A stretch of 64,000 nucleotides of DNA, taken from contig NZ_JAINRD010000001.1 of assembly GCF_020400605.1 (NCBI RefSeq), positions 372,001 to 436,000 on the forward strand, written 5' to 3'. The notes under the pieces were generated by a model. The model saw nothing but the letters and a program-made list of their open reading frames with translations. It searched no databases and had not been told where the DNA came from. Shown here in pieces: positions 41,043-50,355 of the stretch. Position 1 is the first letter of the stretch. Every line of letters begins with the position of its first letter. This stretch comes from Streptomyces aculeolatus. Lineage in GTDB: Bacteria; Actinomycetota; Actinomycetes; Streptomycetales; Streptomycetaceae. The position numbers and the translations under genes are program-made.

Positions 41043-41960
41043 ATGTCTGCTGCCCGGATGCACGCCGACGAGGCGGAGATGGACGCCGGCCTCGTACGAC
41101 GCCTGATCGCCGACCAGTTCCCGCAGTGGGCCGCGCTGCCCGTCGAGCGGGTCCCCTCCGGCGGCACCGTCAACGCCGTCTTCCGGCTGGGCGGCGAGCT
41201 GGCGGTGCGGATGCCGCTGACCGGTGGCGGCGCCAAGGACGTGGACCTGGAGCACACCCACCTGCCGAGGCTCGCCGCCCTCCTGCCGCTGCCCGTGCCC
41301 GAGCCCGTCGCCAAGGGCGAGCCGGGCGGCGGCTACCCGTATCCCTGGAGCGTCTGCCGCTGGCTCCCCGGTACGATCCTGCCGCCCGACGCCGGCGTCG
41401 CCGCCCCCGGGCCGCTCGCGGGCCAGCTCGCCGGCTTCGTCAACGCCATGCGCGCCGCCGACCCGGCCGGGGCCCCGGCCTCGTACCGCAGCGAGACCCT
41501 CGCCGACCGCGACGCGGGCACCCGCGACGCCCTCGCCCGGCTCGTCCCCGAGGACGGCGTGGACGTGCCCGCCGTGACCGCCGCGTGGGAGGCCGCCCTG
41601 CGCGCGCCCGCGTACGCCGGGGCGCCGGTGTGGCTGCACGCCGACCTGTCCCCCGGGAACATCCTGCTCACCGACGACGGCCGCCTCGGCGGCGTCATCG
41701 ACTTCGGCTGCATGGGCCTCGGCGAACCCGCCGTCGACCTGATCGCCGCCTGGAACCTCTTCACCGGCCCGGCGCGCGAGGCGTTCCGCGCCGCCCTGGC
41801 GGGCGCGGACGGCCGCGGCGTCGACGAGGCGGCGTGGGCGCGCGGGCGCGGGTGGGCGCTGTCGATCTCGCTGATCCAGCTGCCGTACTACCGGCACACC
41901 AACCCGGCCATGGTCGCCAGTTCGAAGTTCGTCATCGACGAGGTGCTGGCGGACGGTTAG
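41043..41960 (+). CDS. aminoglycoside phosphotransferase-family kinase
   Basis: A 305-residue small-molecule kinase of the APH/choline-kinase fold. Nucleotide-site strand VERVPSGGTVNAVFRLGGELAVRMP, catalytic Brenner motif VWLHADLSPGNILL (H-x-D-x4-N), and metal-binding GGVIDFGCMGLGEPAVDL. Many actinomycete members act on unknown metabolites; resistance cannot be assumed. Followed 10 bases later by an exporter frame, possibly one operon under the divergent TetR. Confidence 0.9.
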   Translation: MSAARMHADEAEMDAGLVRRLIADQFPQWAALPVERVPSGGTVNAVFRLGGELAVRMPLTGGGAKDVDLEHTHLPRLAALLPLPVPEPVAKGEPGGGYPYPWSVCRWLPGTILPPDAGVAAPGPLAGQLAGFVNAMRAADPAGAPASYRSETLADRDAGTRDALARLVPEDGVDVPAVTAAWEAALRAPAYAGAPVWLHADLSPGNILLTDDGRLGGVIDFGCMGLGEPAVDLIAAWNLFTGPAREAFRAALAGADGRGVDEAAWARGRGWALSISLIQLPYYRHTNPAMVASSKFVIDEVLADG

Positions 41961-41970
41961 GGTGGTGCGC

Positions 41971-43419
41971 ATGACCCGGCGACATTGATTCACACGGACA
42001 TTCCGGCGGACCGGCCGTCCCGCGGGGCGGCTTGCGGCCTGCTTCTACGCGTACTCGTTCCTGGACGACTTCGTCCTGCTCTACCCCGTGTACGCGCTGC
42101 TCTTCGCCGACCACGGACTGTCGCTGTGGCAGATCTCGTCCCTCTTCGCCATCTGGTCGCTCTCCTCCGTCCTGCTCGAAGTCCCCTCCGGGGCCTGGGC
42201 CGACGCGTTCTCCCGGCGCCTGCTGCTCTGCGCCGGTCCGCTGCTGGCGGCCGCGGGGTTCGCGCTGTGGGTGCTGGCGCCGTCGTACTGGGCGTTCGCG
42301 GCGGGGTTCGTGCTGTGGGGCGCGAAGGGCGCGTTCGCGTCGGGGGCGCTGGAGGCGCTGCTCTACGAGGAGTCGGTCCGCGCGGGCGCGGGGGACCGGT
42401 ACGCGCGCACGCTGGGGCGGGGGCGCGCGGCGGGCACGCTGGGCGTGATGGCGTCGATGGCGGTGGCGGCGCCGGTGTTCGCGGTGGGCGGGTACGCGGC
42501 GGTGGGGGCGGCGAGCGTGGCGTCCTGCCTGCTGGCGGCGGCGGTGGCGACGCGGTTCCCGGAGCACCGGGCAGCTGCCGCCGGCGCGGAGACCCCGCAA
42601 GAGCCGGGTCCGGCGGGTGGCGAGGCGGCGCTGGAAGGGGAGCCACCGCCGGGCGGGGCCGCGGGCGGCACCGCCGCTGACCCCCGGGGCGAGCACGGCG
42701 CGCCCCCGGGCGCCGACGCCGGTCCCGAGTCCTCCGGCTCCCCCGAATCCGGTGACGCCGAGTCCGGTGACCCCGAGTCCGGTTACCCCGAGCTGGGCTG
42801 GGCCGGGACCCTCCGTGCCGGGTTCGCCGAGCTGCGCGCCGATCGCTCCGTCCGCGGCGCCGTCCTCCTCGTCCCCGCCGTCTTCGCCGTCTGGGGCTCC
42901 CTCGACGAGTACACCCCCTACCTCGTCCGCGAGTCCGGCGTCGCCGACCCCCGGGTCCCGCTGTACCTGCTGCTCGTCTGGGCCGGCGTCGCCGCCGGCG
43001 GGCTGCTGGCCGGGCGGGTCGAGGAGCGGGGCCGGGCCGGGCGGACCCCGGCGGGGGTGCTCGCGGCGCTGCTCGCCGGCTCGGCGGTGGCGCTGGGCGC
43101 GGGCGGGCTGCTCGGTACGGCGGCGGGGATCGTGCTGGTGGGTGTCGCGTTCGGCGGGTTCCAGGTGGCGACCGTGCTCGCGGAGGCCCGGTTGCAGGAG
43201 CGGATCACCGGGCCGGCGCGGGCGACCCTGACCTCCCTGGCCGGTGTCGGTACGGACCTGGGGACGATCGCCGTCTACGGCGCGTACGGGGTGCTCGGCT
43301 CGGCGGCCGGGCTCGGGCACGGGGCGGCGTTCGCGGTGTGCGCGCTGCCGTACCTGGTCATCGCGCCGCTGCTGCTGCTGCGCGGCCGGAGGCGTGACGG
43401 GGGGCGCGGCGGGGGGTGA
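41971..43419 (+). CDS. MFS transporter with an in-frame TGA near its start
   Basis: About 480 codons. The ATG at 41971 with AGGGTGG upstream is in the same frame as the transporter, but reads MTRRH and then TGA (41986-41988). After the TGA the frame continues FTRTFRRTGRPAG-RLAACFYAYSFLDDFVLLYPVYALLF, which is TM1, without another start until GTG 42088, inside TM1. Further features: the motif A-like GAWADAFSRRLLL, about twelve TM helices, and a Glu/Pro/Gly-rich central loop (about 165-240). Either a nonsense mutation, a sequencing error, or a truncated protein from 42088. Confidence 0.7.
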
Positions 43420-43496
43420 GAGGGGAGGGGTGGTCCGGCGTACGGCGGCGGGGACCGGCGGCGTACGCCGGTCCCCGCCACCGGTCCCCGATGCGG

Positions 43497-44690
43497 CTAC
43501 GCGCCGTCCCCCGACAGCGGTGCGTCGCCGGGCACCGAGGTCAGGCCGGCGTGCAGCACGTCCGGGTCGGCCGGGCTGACGGCGAGCGCGCCGATGCCGT
43601 GGTGGTTCGAGTGCCGGATCGTCAACTCGTCGTCGTCGGCGTCGAAGCGGTAGAGGTTGGTGCCGCTCCACGGGTCGCCGTACTCGAAGTAGGCGACGTC
43701 GGCGTCGGTCGGATCGGGGCGGATCCAGCCGCCGTTGTGGATCACCACGTCCTCGCCGTCCTGGAACTGGTCGACGACGGGTTTGAAGGTGCGGCCGCCG
43801 TCGGTGGAGCGGTAGAGGTGCCGGCCGCTCTCGCCCGCCTCCAGCTCGGTGACGTTCAGGGCCTTCGAGTAGACCACGCGCGGATTGACGGGCGAGATGG
43901 CCAGCGAGAAGCCGTTGACCTTGTCGCCCGCGGCGCCGAGCTTGGCCCGGCGCCAGGTGCGGCCGGCGTTGTCGCTGGTGAAGAGGCCGGCGTCGCTCAC
44001 GCCGACGACGATGCGGTCGAAGTCGGCGGTGGCGACCTTCGCGTCGTAGAACATGGTGTGCGGGCCGACCTCGGCCAGCGGGACGGGCGTGCCGATGGCG
44101 CGGAAGGTGCGCCCGGCGTCCCTGGACTCCAGCACCCGGCCCTCGTCGGTGACGGCCCGCAGGTGGCCGGTGCGGCGCGGGTTGGCGGTCAGGCCGTAGA
44201 GGCCGCCGAGCTTTTCGCCGTCGAAGGCCGGCATCTCCGTGACCGTGCTGCCCGCGACCCGGTAGACGCGGTCGCCGCGCAGCTCCCACACGTAGGCGCC
44301 GCCGTCGCGTGCCGGGGAGACGTACCAGTGGCCGCTGCCGAGCTTGGCGATGGTCTCCCAGCTGCAGCCGGAGTCGGTCGACCTGGTCACCCGGCCGTTG
44401 ATGTCGGTGGCCAGCAGCCGGTTCGGGGCGGCCAGCGTCTCCAGGCCCGTCACCAGCTGGTAGTACGGCGGGCGTTCCGCGGTGGTGGTCGGCGCGAAGC
44501 TGGCGCCGCCGTCCCGGGTGTGGGAGAGCGAGCCGTCGCTGACGACCCGGTCGCACGCCGGTGCGTCCCAGTGCTTGCCCGGCTTGCCGTGCCCGGTGCC
44601 GGCCTGTGCGGGAGCGGCGGCCGTGAACAGGCTCGCCACGAGCGCTGCGCCGACCGTCACGGTGCCCATCGCGCGGTGCAGGGGTCTCAC
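43497..44690 (-). CDS. secreted beta-propeller protein, DAIP-like
   Basis: A 397-residue exported protein from GTG 44690 (GAGGAGGAG site). Signal peptide RPLHRAMGTVTVGAALVASL, cleavage near APAQA. The rest is a repeated beta-propeller with Asp-box-like turns (STDSGCSW, SRDAGRTF, TSDNAGRTW, STDGGRTF), as in sialidase/BNR folds. The start CDRVVSDGSLSHTRDGGASF resembles dispase autolysis-inducing protein of Streptomyces mobaraensis as I recall it. No catalytic residues for a sialidase are evident. Divergent from an HTH regulator. Confidence 0.78.
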   Translation of the reverse strand: MRPLHRAMGTVTVGAALVASLFTAAAPAQAGTGHGKPGKHWDAPACDRVVSDGSLSHTRDGGASFAPTTTAERPPYYQLVTGLETLAAPNRLLATDINGRVTRSTDSGCSWETIAKLGSGHWYVSPARDGGAYVWELRGDRVYRVAGSTVTEMPAFDGEKLGGLYGLTANPRRTGHLRAVTDEGRVLESRDAGRTFRAIGTPVPLAEVGPHTMFYDAKVATADFDRIVVGVSDAGLFTSDNAGRTWRRAKLGAAGDKVNGFSLAISPVNPRVVYSKALNVTELEAGESGRHLYRSTDGGRTFKPVVDQFQDGEDVVIHNGGWIRPDPTDADVAYFEYGDPWSGTNLYRFDADDDELTIRHSNHHGIGALAVSPADPDVLHAGLTSVPGDAPLSGDGA

Positions 44691-44853
44691 CAGGATCTCC
44701 TCCTCGATGACGTTGTCCTCACCAGGAAGTACCGTGATCGTCTGGATGTCCACGTCCTGCTGCTGGCGAACGGACGCCATGGCGCCCATGCGCCGCTCGC
44801 TCTGCCCCCATCAGGCGGGAAATTTCCCATACGCGCCCGGGGGTGCACTGCCC

Positions 44854-45828
44854 ATGTTCGAACCGTTCGGCGTCCTCGCGTCCGACGAGGCCCTGTACCG
44901 CCTGCTGCTGCGCCACCCGCCCCTCGACACCGCCCGGTTGGCCGCGGCGGCGGGGCGCACGGAGGCCGAGACCGCACCGGCGGTCGAGCGGCTCGCGGAG
45001 CTGGGCCTGGTGACGCTGCTGCCCGGCGCCCCCGTCCGGCTCGTCGCGACCCGGCCGGACGCGGCCGTCGACCAGCTCACGGTGCGCTGGCAGGACCAGG
45101 TCGCGGTGGCCAGGACCGCGGCCACCGCGCTGCTCGCCGACCTCCCGGTCGACCGCAGGCACCGCCCCGAGGACCAGGTGGAGATCCTCTTCGGCCGCGG
45201 CTCGGTCGCGGCGGCCTTCGACCGGCTGCAGCGGTCGGTGCGGCGGGAGTTGCTGGTCCTGGACCGGCCGCCGTACGCGCAGGAGCCGGCCGAGCCGAAC
45301 CGGGCGGAGCTGGAGATCCTGGCGCGCGGCGCGCGGGTGCGCGGGCTGTACGCGCCGGAGGCGCTGGAGGTGCCGGGCGCGTTCGACGTCTTCGAGGCGG
45401 TCGTCGCGGCCGGCGAGCAGGCCCGGGTGCACACGGACGTGCCGCTGAAGCTCGCCGTCGCCGACGCCTCGACGGCGATCCTGCCGTTCAGCCGCGAGGC
45501 CCACGAGATGGTCGACAGCGCGTTCGTCATCCACGAAGGGGCCCTGCTGGACGCGCTGGTGCAGCTCTTCGAGCTGCTGTGGGCGGCGGCCGTGCCGGTG
45601 CCCGGCGCCGTGGACGCGGCGGCCGAGAAGGCCGCCGAGGCCGAGGCGGACCGGCAGTTGGTCACCCTGCTCGCGGTGGGGCTGAAGGACGAGGCGGTGG
45701 CGCGGCGGCTGGGGGTGAGCGCCCGTACGCTCAACCGCAGGGTGAGCGCGCTGATGCACCGCCTGGGCGCCCGCACCCGCTTCCAGGCCGGCCTGCAGGC
45801 CGCGCGCGACGGGGCGTTCGACGTCTGA
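44854..45828 (+). CDS. TrmB-like/LuxR-type helix-turn-helix regulator
   Basis: A 324-residue regulator. The N-terminal winged helix (ALYRLLLRHPPLDTARLAAAAGRTEAETAPAVERLAELGLV) is TrmB-like. The middle sensor domain is phospholipase-D-like (VEILFGRGSVAAAFDRLQRSVRRELLVLDRPPY). The C-terminus is a LuxR-type helix-turn-helix (LLAVGLKDEAVARRLGVSARTLNRRVSALMHRLGARTRFQAGL). It is divergent from the secreted propeller gene across 163 bases and probably regulates it. Confidence 0.88.
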   Translation: MFEPFGVLASDEALYRLLLRHPPLDTARLAAAAGRTEAETAPAVERLAELGLVTLLPGAPVRLVATRPDAAVDQLTVRWQDQVAVARTAATALLADLPVDRRHRPEDQVEILFGRGSVAAAFDRLQRSVRRELLVLDRPPYAQEPAEPNRAELEILARGARVRGLYAPEALEVPGAFDVFEAVVAAGEQARVHTDVPLKLAVADASTAILPFSREAHEMVDSAFVIHEGALLDALVQLFELLWAAAVPVPGAVDAAAEKAAEAEADRQLVTLLAVGLKDEAVARRLGVSARTLNRRVSALMHRLGARTRFQAGLQAARDGAFDV

Positions 45829-45921
45829 CGCGGCGTCACATCGAAGACCCCCGCGGCCGCTCGGCGGCTCCGGGGGTCTCCGGGGTGCTTGAGTCCGTGA
45901 GGCGGGCCTAGGCTCTGTGCC

Positions 45922-46341
45922 TTAGATGCCGACCGCCCGGTCCGTGCGTGGCAGGGCCTCCGCCAGCACCTCGCGGTGCGTCGGCCTGGCGGCCTCGTAC
46001 AGGTCGCGGCCCTTCTGCGTCAGCAGGACGAAGATGCCGCGCCGGTCGACGTCGCACATCGCCCGCTGCACCAGCCCCGCCTTCTCCAGCCGGGCCGTCA
46101 GCCGCGACGTGGCGCTCTGGCTCAGGTGCGCCGCCTCGGCCAGCTCGGCGGCGCGGCACTTGTCGTGGTCGCAGCCCGCCAGGCCCTCCAGGGCCTCGAA
46201 CTCGCTCACGCCGATGCCGTGCCTGCTCTGCAACTCGCGCTCCAGCGCACCCCACACCGCCGCGTGACAGGCCAGGAGGCCGTGCCAGCGGTCCACAAGG
46301 GCGCGCTCGGCGCCGACGTCGCTCACGCTCACAGACCCCAA
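45922..46341 (-). CDS. MarR-family regulator
   Basis: A 139-residue winged-helix repressor: recognition region AELAEAAHLSQSATSRLTARLEKAGLVQR, wing with DVDRRGIFVLLTQKGRDLYE. A Cys/His patch (GCDHDKCR) before the recognition helices might make it redox or metal responsive. Divergent from the DHA2 exporter at 46393 with two palindromes in the 51-base gap, the standard MarR-pump arrangement. Confidence 0.93.
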   Translation of the reverse strand: MGSVSVSDVGAERALVDRWHGLLACHAAVWGALERELQSRHGIGVSEFEALEGLAGCDHDKCRAAELAEAAHLSQSATSRLTARLEKAGLVQRAMCDVDRRGIFVLLTQKGRDLYEAARPTHREVLAEALPRTDRAVGI

Positions 46342-46360
46342 GGTAACATGCGCGTGAACC

Positions 46361-46390
46361 TAATGCGACTTCATTAAATGCGTTGGCATT
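46361..46390. promoter_or_regulatory. two adjacent MarR-type palindromes
   Basis: TAATG-CGACTT-CATTA (46361-46376) and AATGC-GTTG-GCATT (46377-46390) lie side by side in the 51-base divergent spacer. The second ends two bases before the exporter ATG at 46393, so the exporter mRNA may be leaderless and repression would cover its start. Confidence 0.62.
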
Positions 46391-46392
46391 AG

Positions 46393-47889
46393 ATGTCTCT
46401 GCATGTACTGTCGTCCCTCATGAGCTCTTCCGCACCACATCTGTCCACGACGTCGACGAAGTGGGACGCCCGCCTGTGGGGCATCCTGCTCACCGTCTCC
46501 CTCGTGGTCGGCCTCGACGCTCTCGACGTGTCGATGGTGGGGGTCGCCCTCCCCTCCATCCAGGCCGACCTCGGGCTGTCCACGAGCACCCTCCAATGGG
46601 TCGTCAGCGGGTACGTCCTCACCTACGGCGGACTGCTCCTCCTCGGCGGCCGCACCGCCGACCTCCTCGGCCGGCGGCGGGTGTTCCTCGTCGCCGTCGC
46701 GGTGTTCGCCGTCACCTCGCTGCTCGGCGGGCTGGTCGACGACGGCGGGCTGCTGATCGCGACCCGGCTGCTGAAGGGCGTCTCCGCGGCGTTCACCGCG
46801 CCCGCCGCGCTCTCGATCATCACCACGACCTTCGCCGAGGGCCCGGCCCGCAACAAGGCGCTCGGGATCTTCGCCGTCTTCGGCGCCAGCGGCTACAGCG
46901 CCGGCCTCGTCTTCTCCGGCCTGCTGACCGAGGTCGGCTGGCGCTGGACCTTCTTCCTGCCGTTCCCCATCGCCCTGATCGCGCTCGTCGCGGCCTTCCG
47001 CGTGCTGCCGAAGGAGGGGCGGCCGGAGCGTACCGGCGGCTACGACTTCCCCGGCGCGGTCACCGGCGTCGGCGCGATGCTGCTGCTCGTCTACACCGTC
47101 GTCGAGGCGCCCGAGGTGGGCTGGGGCGCGGCCCGTACGCTCCTGCAGTTCGCCGTGGCCGCGGTGCTGCTGGCCGCGTTCCTGGCCATCGAGCGGCGCA
47201 GCAGCCACCCGCTGATCCGGCTCGGCATCCTGCGCTCCGGGCCGCTGGCCCGCGCCAACCTCGGCGCCGCGGTGTTCTTCGGCGGGTACCTGGGCTTCCA
47301 GTTCCTCGTCATGCAGTACCTGCAGTCGGTGCTGGGCTGGTCCGCGATGGAGACGGCGCTCGGCTTCCTGCCGGCGGCGCTGATCGTCGCGTTCGGCTCG
47401 CCGCGGATGGAGCCGCTGATCGAGCGGTTCGGCACCACCGTCACCATCGCGGGCGGCGTGGTCGCGCACCTGGTGGCGTACGTGCTCTTCCTCGCCCTCG
47501 ACCGCGACGCGCCGTACCTGGTCGGCACGCTGCCGAGCATGGTGCTGCTGGGCGTCGGCTTCATGCTGGCGTTCGCGTCCTTCAACATCCAGGGCACCGC
47601 GGGCATCCCGGACCACGAGCAGGGGCTCGCGGGCGGTCTGCTGAACACCTCGCTGCAGGTCGGCGGGGCGATCGGGCTGGCGATCGTGACGGCCGTGCTG
47701 ACCGCCAACGCGGAGGGCGCGACCGGCTCGCAGGCGCTGCTGAACGGCTTCGACCCGGCGCTGTACGTGGTCGCGGGCATGGCCCTGGTCGGCCTGGTGA
47801 TCGCCCTGTCGGGCCTGCGCGGCGGCCGCCGGCCGCAGGCGGAGCCGAAGCCGGCGGAGGACCGCGAGTACGTCTACGCGGCGGACTGA
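46393..47889 (+). CDS. DHA2-type MFS drug exporter
   Basis: A 498-residue proton-driven exporter with 14 predicted membrane helices. Motif D1-like LDALDVSMVGVALPSI, QWVVSGYVLTYGGLLLLGGRTADLLGRRRVF (motif A), and ASGYSAGLVFSGLL near TM5. ATG 46420 is a second possible start. Divergent MarR gene and twin palindromes indicate induction by a toxic substrate. Confidence 0.92.
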   Translation: MSLHVLSSLMSSSAPHLSTTSTKWDARLWGILLTVSLVVGLDALDVSMVGVALPSIQADLGLSTSTLQWVVSGYVLTYGGLLLLGGRTADLLGRRRVFLVAVAVFAVTSLLGGLVDDGGLLIATRLLKGVSAAFTAPAALSIITTTFAEGPARNKALGIFAVFGASGYSAGLVFSGLLTEVGWRWTFFLPFPIALIALVAAFRVLPKEGRPERTGGYDFPGAVTGVGAMLLLVYTVVEAPEVGWGAARTLLQFAVAAVLLAAFLAIERRSSHPLIRLGILRSGPLARANLGAAVFFGGYLGFQFLVMQYLQSVLGWSAMETALGFLPAALIVAFGSPRMEPLIERFGTTVTIAGGVVAHLVAYVLFLALDRDAPYLVGTLPSMVLLGVGFMLAFASFNIQGTAGIPDHEQGLAGGLLNTSLQVGGAIGLAIVTAVLTANAEGATGSQALLNGFDPALYVVAGMALVGLVIALSGLRGGRRPQAEPKPAEDREYVYAAD

Positions 47890-47980
47890 CCACCGCCGCC
47901 CGAAACCACGGGGAAGCGGGGGCAGCGGACCCGGGCCGGTCAGGCCCGGGTCCGCTTTCGTCCGGGCTCACTCCCCGGGC

Positions 47981-48874
47981 TCACTCCCCGGGGTCCTCCT
48001 CGTCCGGGTCCACCCCCAGGCTGTGGAGGAACGCCGCTGCCGCGGGGGACGGGCGGGTGCGGGGCCAGACGAGGCGTTCCTCGCGGGACGGGCCGCCCGC
48101 GACGCGGACCGTCGCCAGGCCCGTGAGGCGGGGCGCGAAGGTGCTGGGCAGGAGGGCCACGCCCAGCCCGGCGCGTACCAGGTCCGCCATGAAGTCCATC
48201 GACGACACCTCGAAGCCCACCGTCCGCCGCAGCCCCGCCGCCGCGAACGCCTCCTCCGACTGCGCCCACGCCGCCGTGCCCGCCGCGAAGTCGACGAACG
48301 TCTCCTCCGCCAGCCGCGCCAGGTCCGTCTCCTCCGCGCCCGCCAGCGGGTGGTCCGGCGGGACGACGGCCAGGTGCCGGTCCCGTACGAGCACCCGCTC
48401 GCGGACCCCCGCAGCGCGGAAGCCCGTCGGCACCCCGAGCAGCGCCAGGTCGTACGTGCCCTCCGCGACCGCCCGCACCAGGTTCTCGCTCGCCCCCACC
48501 GCCAGGCTGATCCGCACCTGCGGGTACGCGTCGTGGAACTCCCGCAGCGCCGCAGGCAGGTTCACCGCCGCCACCGTCGGGATCGCCCCGATCGCCAGCC
48601 GACCGCGCACCTCCCCCGTCGCCGCCGCGACCTCCGCGCGGGCCCGCTCCGCCGCCGCGAGGGTCGCGCGGGCCGCGGGCAGGAACGCCTCGCCGGCGCG
48701 GGTGGGGCGCACCTTCCGGCTCGTACGGTCGAACAGCCGGGCGCCCAGCTCCCGTTCCAGCTTGCCGATCTGGTGGCTCAGCGCCGACTGGACGACATGG
48801 CAGCGCTCGGCGGCCCGGGTGAATCCGCCGGTGTCCGCGACGGCGACGACGTAGCGCAGTTGTTGCAGCTCCAT
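47981..48874 (-). CDS. LysR-family regulator
   Basis: A 297-residue regulator. N-terminal helix-turn-helix MELQQLRYVVAVADTGGFTRAAERCHVVQSALSHQIGKLERELGARLF, followed by a periplasmic-binding-like effector domain (LAIGAIPTVAAVNLPAALREFHDAYPQVRISL...DLALLGVP). ATG 48874 matches the usual LysR start. Divergent from an MFS gene 80 bases away that it probably controls. Confidence 0.93.
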   Translation of the reverse strand: MELQQLRYVVAVADTGGFTRAAERCHVVQSALSHQIGKLERELGARLFDRTSRKVRPTRAGEAFLPAARATLAAAERARAEVAAATGEVRGRLAIGAIPTVAAVNLPAALREFHDAYPQVRISLAVGASENLVRAVAEGTYDLALLGVPTGFRAAGVRERVLVRDRHLAVVPPDHPLAGAEETDLARLAEETFVDFAAGTAAWAQSEEAFAAAGLRRTVGFEVSSMDFMADLVRAGLGVALLPSTFAPRLTGLATVRVAGGPSREERLVWPRTRPSPAAAAFLHSLGVDPDEEDPGE

Positions 48875-48954
48875 GCGATCCATCGTGATATGAGATGGAT
48901 CAGATGACAACCATGTGTTGGACTCATCGATGGTGGTGAGCGCAGTCTGAGGCC

Positions 48955-50355
48955 ATGACAACGGACTCGGTATCCGCTCGCGAGGAACCCGCCGGCCTCG
49001 GGCGCGGACTCCTGCTGCTCATGGCCACCGCCACCGGCCTGTCCGTGGCGGGCAACTACTTCGCCCAGCCCCTCCTCGACCTCATCGGCCGCGACCTGCA
49101 CGTCGGCAGCACGCTGGCCGCGCTCGTCGTCACCGCCGCCCAGACCGGCTACGCGCTGGGCCTCATCCTCCTCGTCCCCCTCGGCGACGTGACCGACCGG
49201 CGGCGGCTGTCCGTCGGCCTCTTCGTCGCCACCGCCGCGTTCCTCGCGCTCACCGCCGCCGCTCCCAACGGGCCGGTGCTGCTGGCCGGTACGGTCCTGA
49301 CCGCGCTGGCGTCCGTCGGCGCGCAGGTCGTCGTCCCGTACGCGGCCGGGCTCGCGGCGCCGGAGGAGCGGGGGCGGGTCGTCGGCATCGTGATGTCGGG
49401 CATCCTGCTCGGCGGACTGCTGGCCCGTACCGCCTCCGGCGCGCTGTCCGAACTCGGCGGCTGGCGCACCATCTACTGGGTCAACGCCCTCCTCATGGCG
49501 GGCATGGCCGTCCTCCTCCACCGCAACCTGCCGCGCCTGCCGGCTCCGGGCGCGGGCATGTCGTACCCGGCGCTGCTGCGCTCCACCGTCGCGCTGCTGC
49601 GCGAGGAGCCGGTGCTGCGGCGGCGGTCCGCGATCGGGGCGCTGTCGCTGGCCTCGTACAGCGTGCAGCTCACCGCGCTGACGTTCCTGCTGGCCCGGCC
49701 GCCGTACGGCTGGTCGGAGTCGGGGATCGGGCTCTTCGGGCTGGTCGGGGCGCTGGGCGTGGTGACGATGACGTTCGCGGGGCGGCTCAACGACCGCGGC
49801 CACGTGCAGGCGGTGACGGGCGCGGGCGTGCTGCTGCTGACCGGCTCGTGGGTGCTGCTGGGGGTCGCGGGCGAGTCGCTGCCCTGGCTGGTCGTCGGGA
49901 TCGTCGGCCTCAACGTCGCGCAGCAGGCGGTGCTCAACAGCAACCAGGCGGTCGTGTACGCGATCCGCCCCGACGCCCGCAACCGCATCAACTCCGCGTT
50001 CATGACCAGCTTCTTCGCGGGCGGGGCCGTGGGCTCGGCGCTGACGTCGGTGGTCTGGGCGCGGGGCGGGTGGCCGGCGGTGTCGGCGCTGGGCGCGGTG
50101 CTGGCGGCCGGGACGGTGGTGCTGTGGGTGGCGGAACGGGTGGGCGCGGCGCGTACGGCGCGGGGAGCCGCGCGGGAAGGGGTACCGCGGACCGAGCCGG
50201 AAGCGGTACCGGGCACAGAACCGGGGACGGCGCCGGAGCGCGCGGCGCAGGACGCGGCCGCGAAGGCGGCGGTGCGCGACGCGATCACGAAGCCGGCCGT
50301 GCACGACGCGGCCACGGTCACCACCCGCCCCGCACACCAGAGGAGCGCCGTCTGA
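48955..50355 (+). CDS. MFS exporter (DHA1-like)
   Basis: A 466-residue transporter with twelve predicted helices: GLLLLMATATGLSVAGNYFAQPLLDLIG, motif A LVPLGDVTDRRRLSVGLFV, and TLLAGTVLTALASVGAQVVVPYAAGLA-like TM4. The long Ala/Thr-rich C-terminal tail (after about residue 400) is atypical. The stop overlaps the next gene (TGATG), so exporter and NAD(P)-binding protein are co-translated. Regulated by the divergent LysR. Confidence 0.9.
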   Translation: MTTDSVSAREEPAGLGRGLLLLMATATGLSVAGNYFAQPLLDLIGRDLHVGSTLAALVVTAAQTGYALGLILLVPLGDVTDRRRLSVGLFVATAAFLALTAAAPNGPVLLAGTVLTALASVGAQVVVPYAAGLAAPEERGRVVGIVMSGILLGGLLARTASGALSELGGWRTIYWVNALLMAGMAVLLHRNLPRLPAPGAGMSYPALLRSTVALLREEPVLRRRSAIGALSLASYSVQLTALTFLLARPPYGWSESGIGLFGLVGALGVVTMTFAGRLNDRGHVQAVTGAGVLLLTGSWVLLGVAGESLPWLVVGIVGLNVAQQAVLNSNQAVVYAIRPDARNRINSAFMTSFFAGGAVGSALTSVVWARGGWPAVSALGAVLAAGTVVLWVAERVGAARTARGAAREGVPRTEPEAVPGTEPGTAPERAAQDAAAKAAVRDAITKPAVHDAATVTTRPAHQRSAV

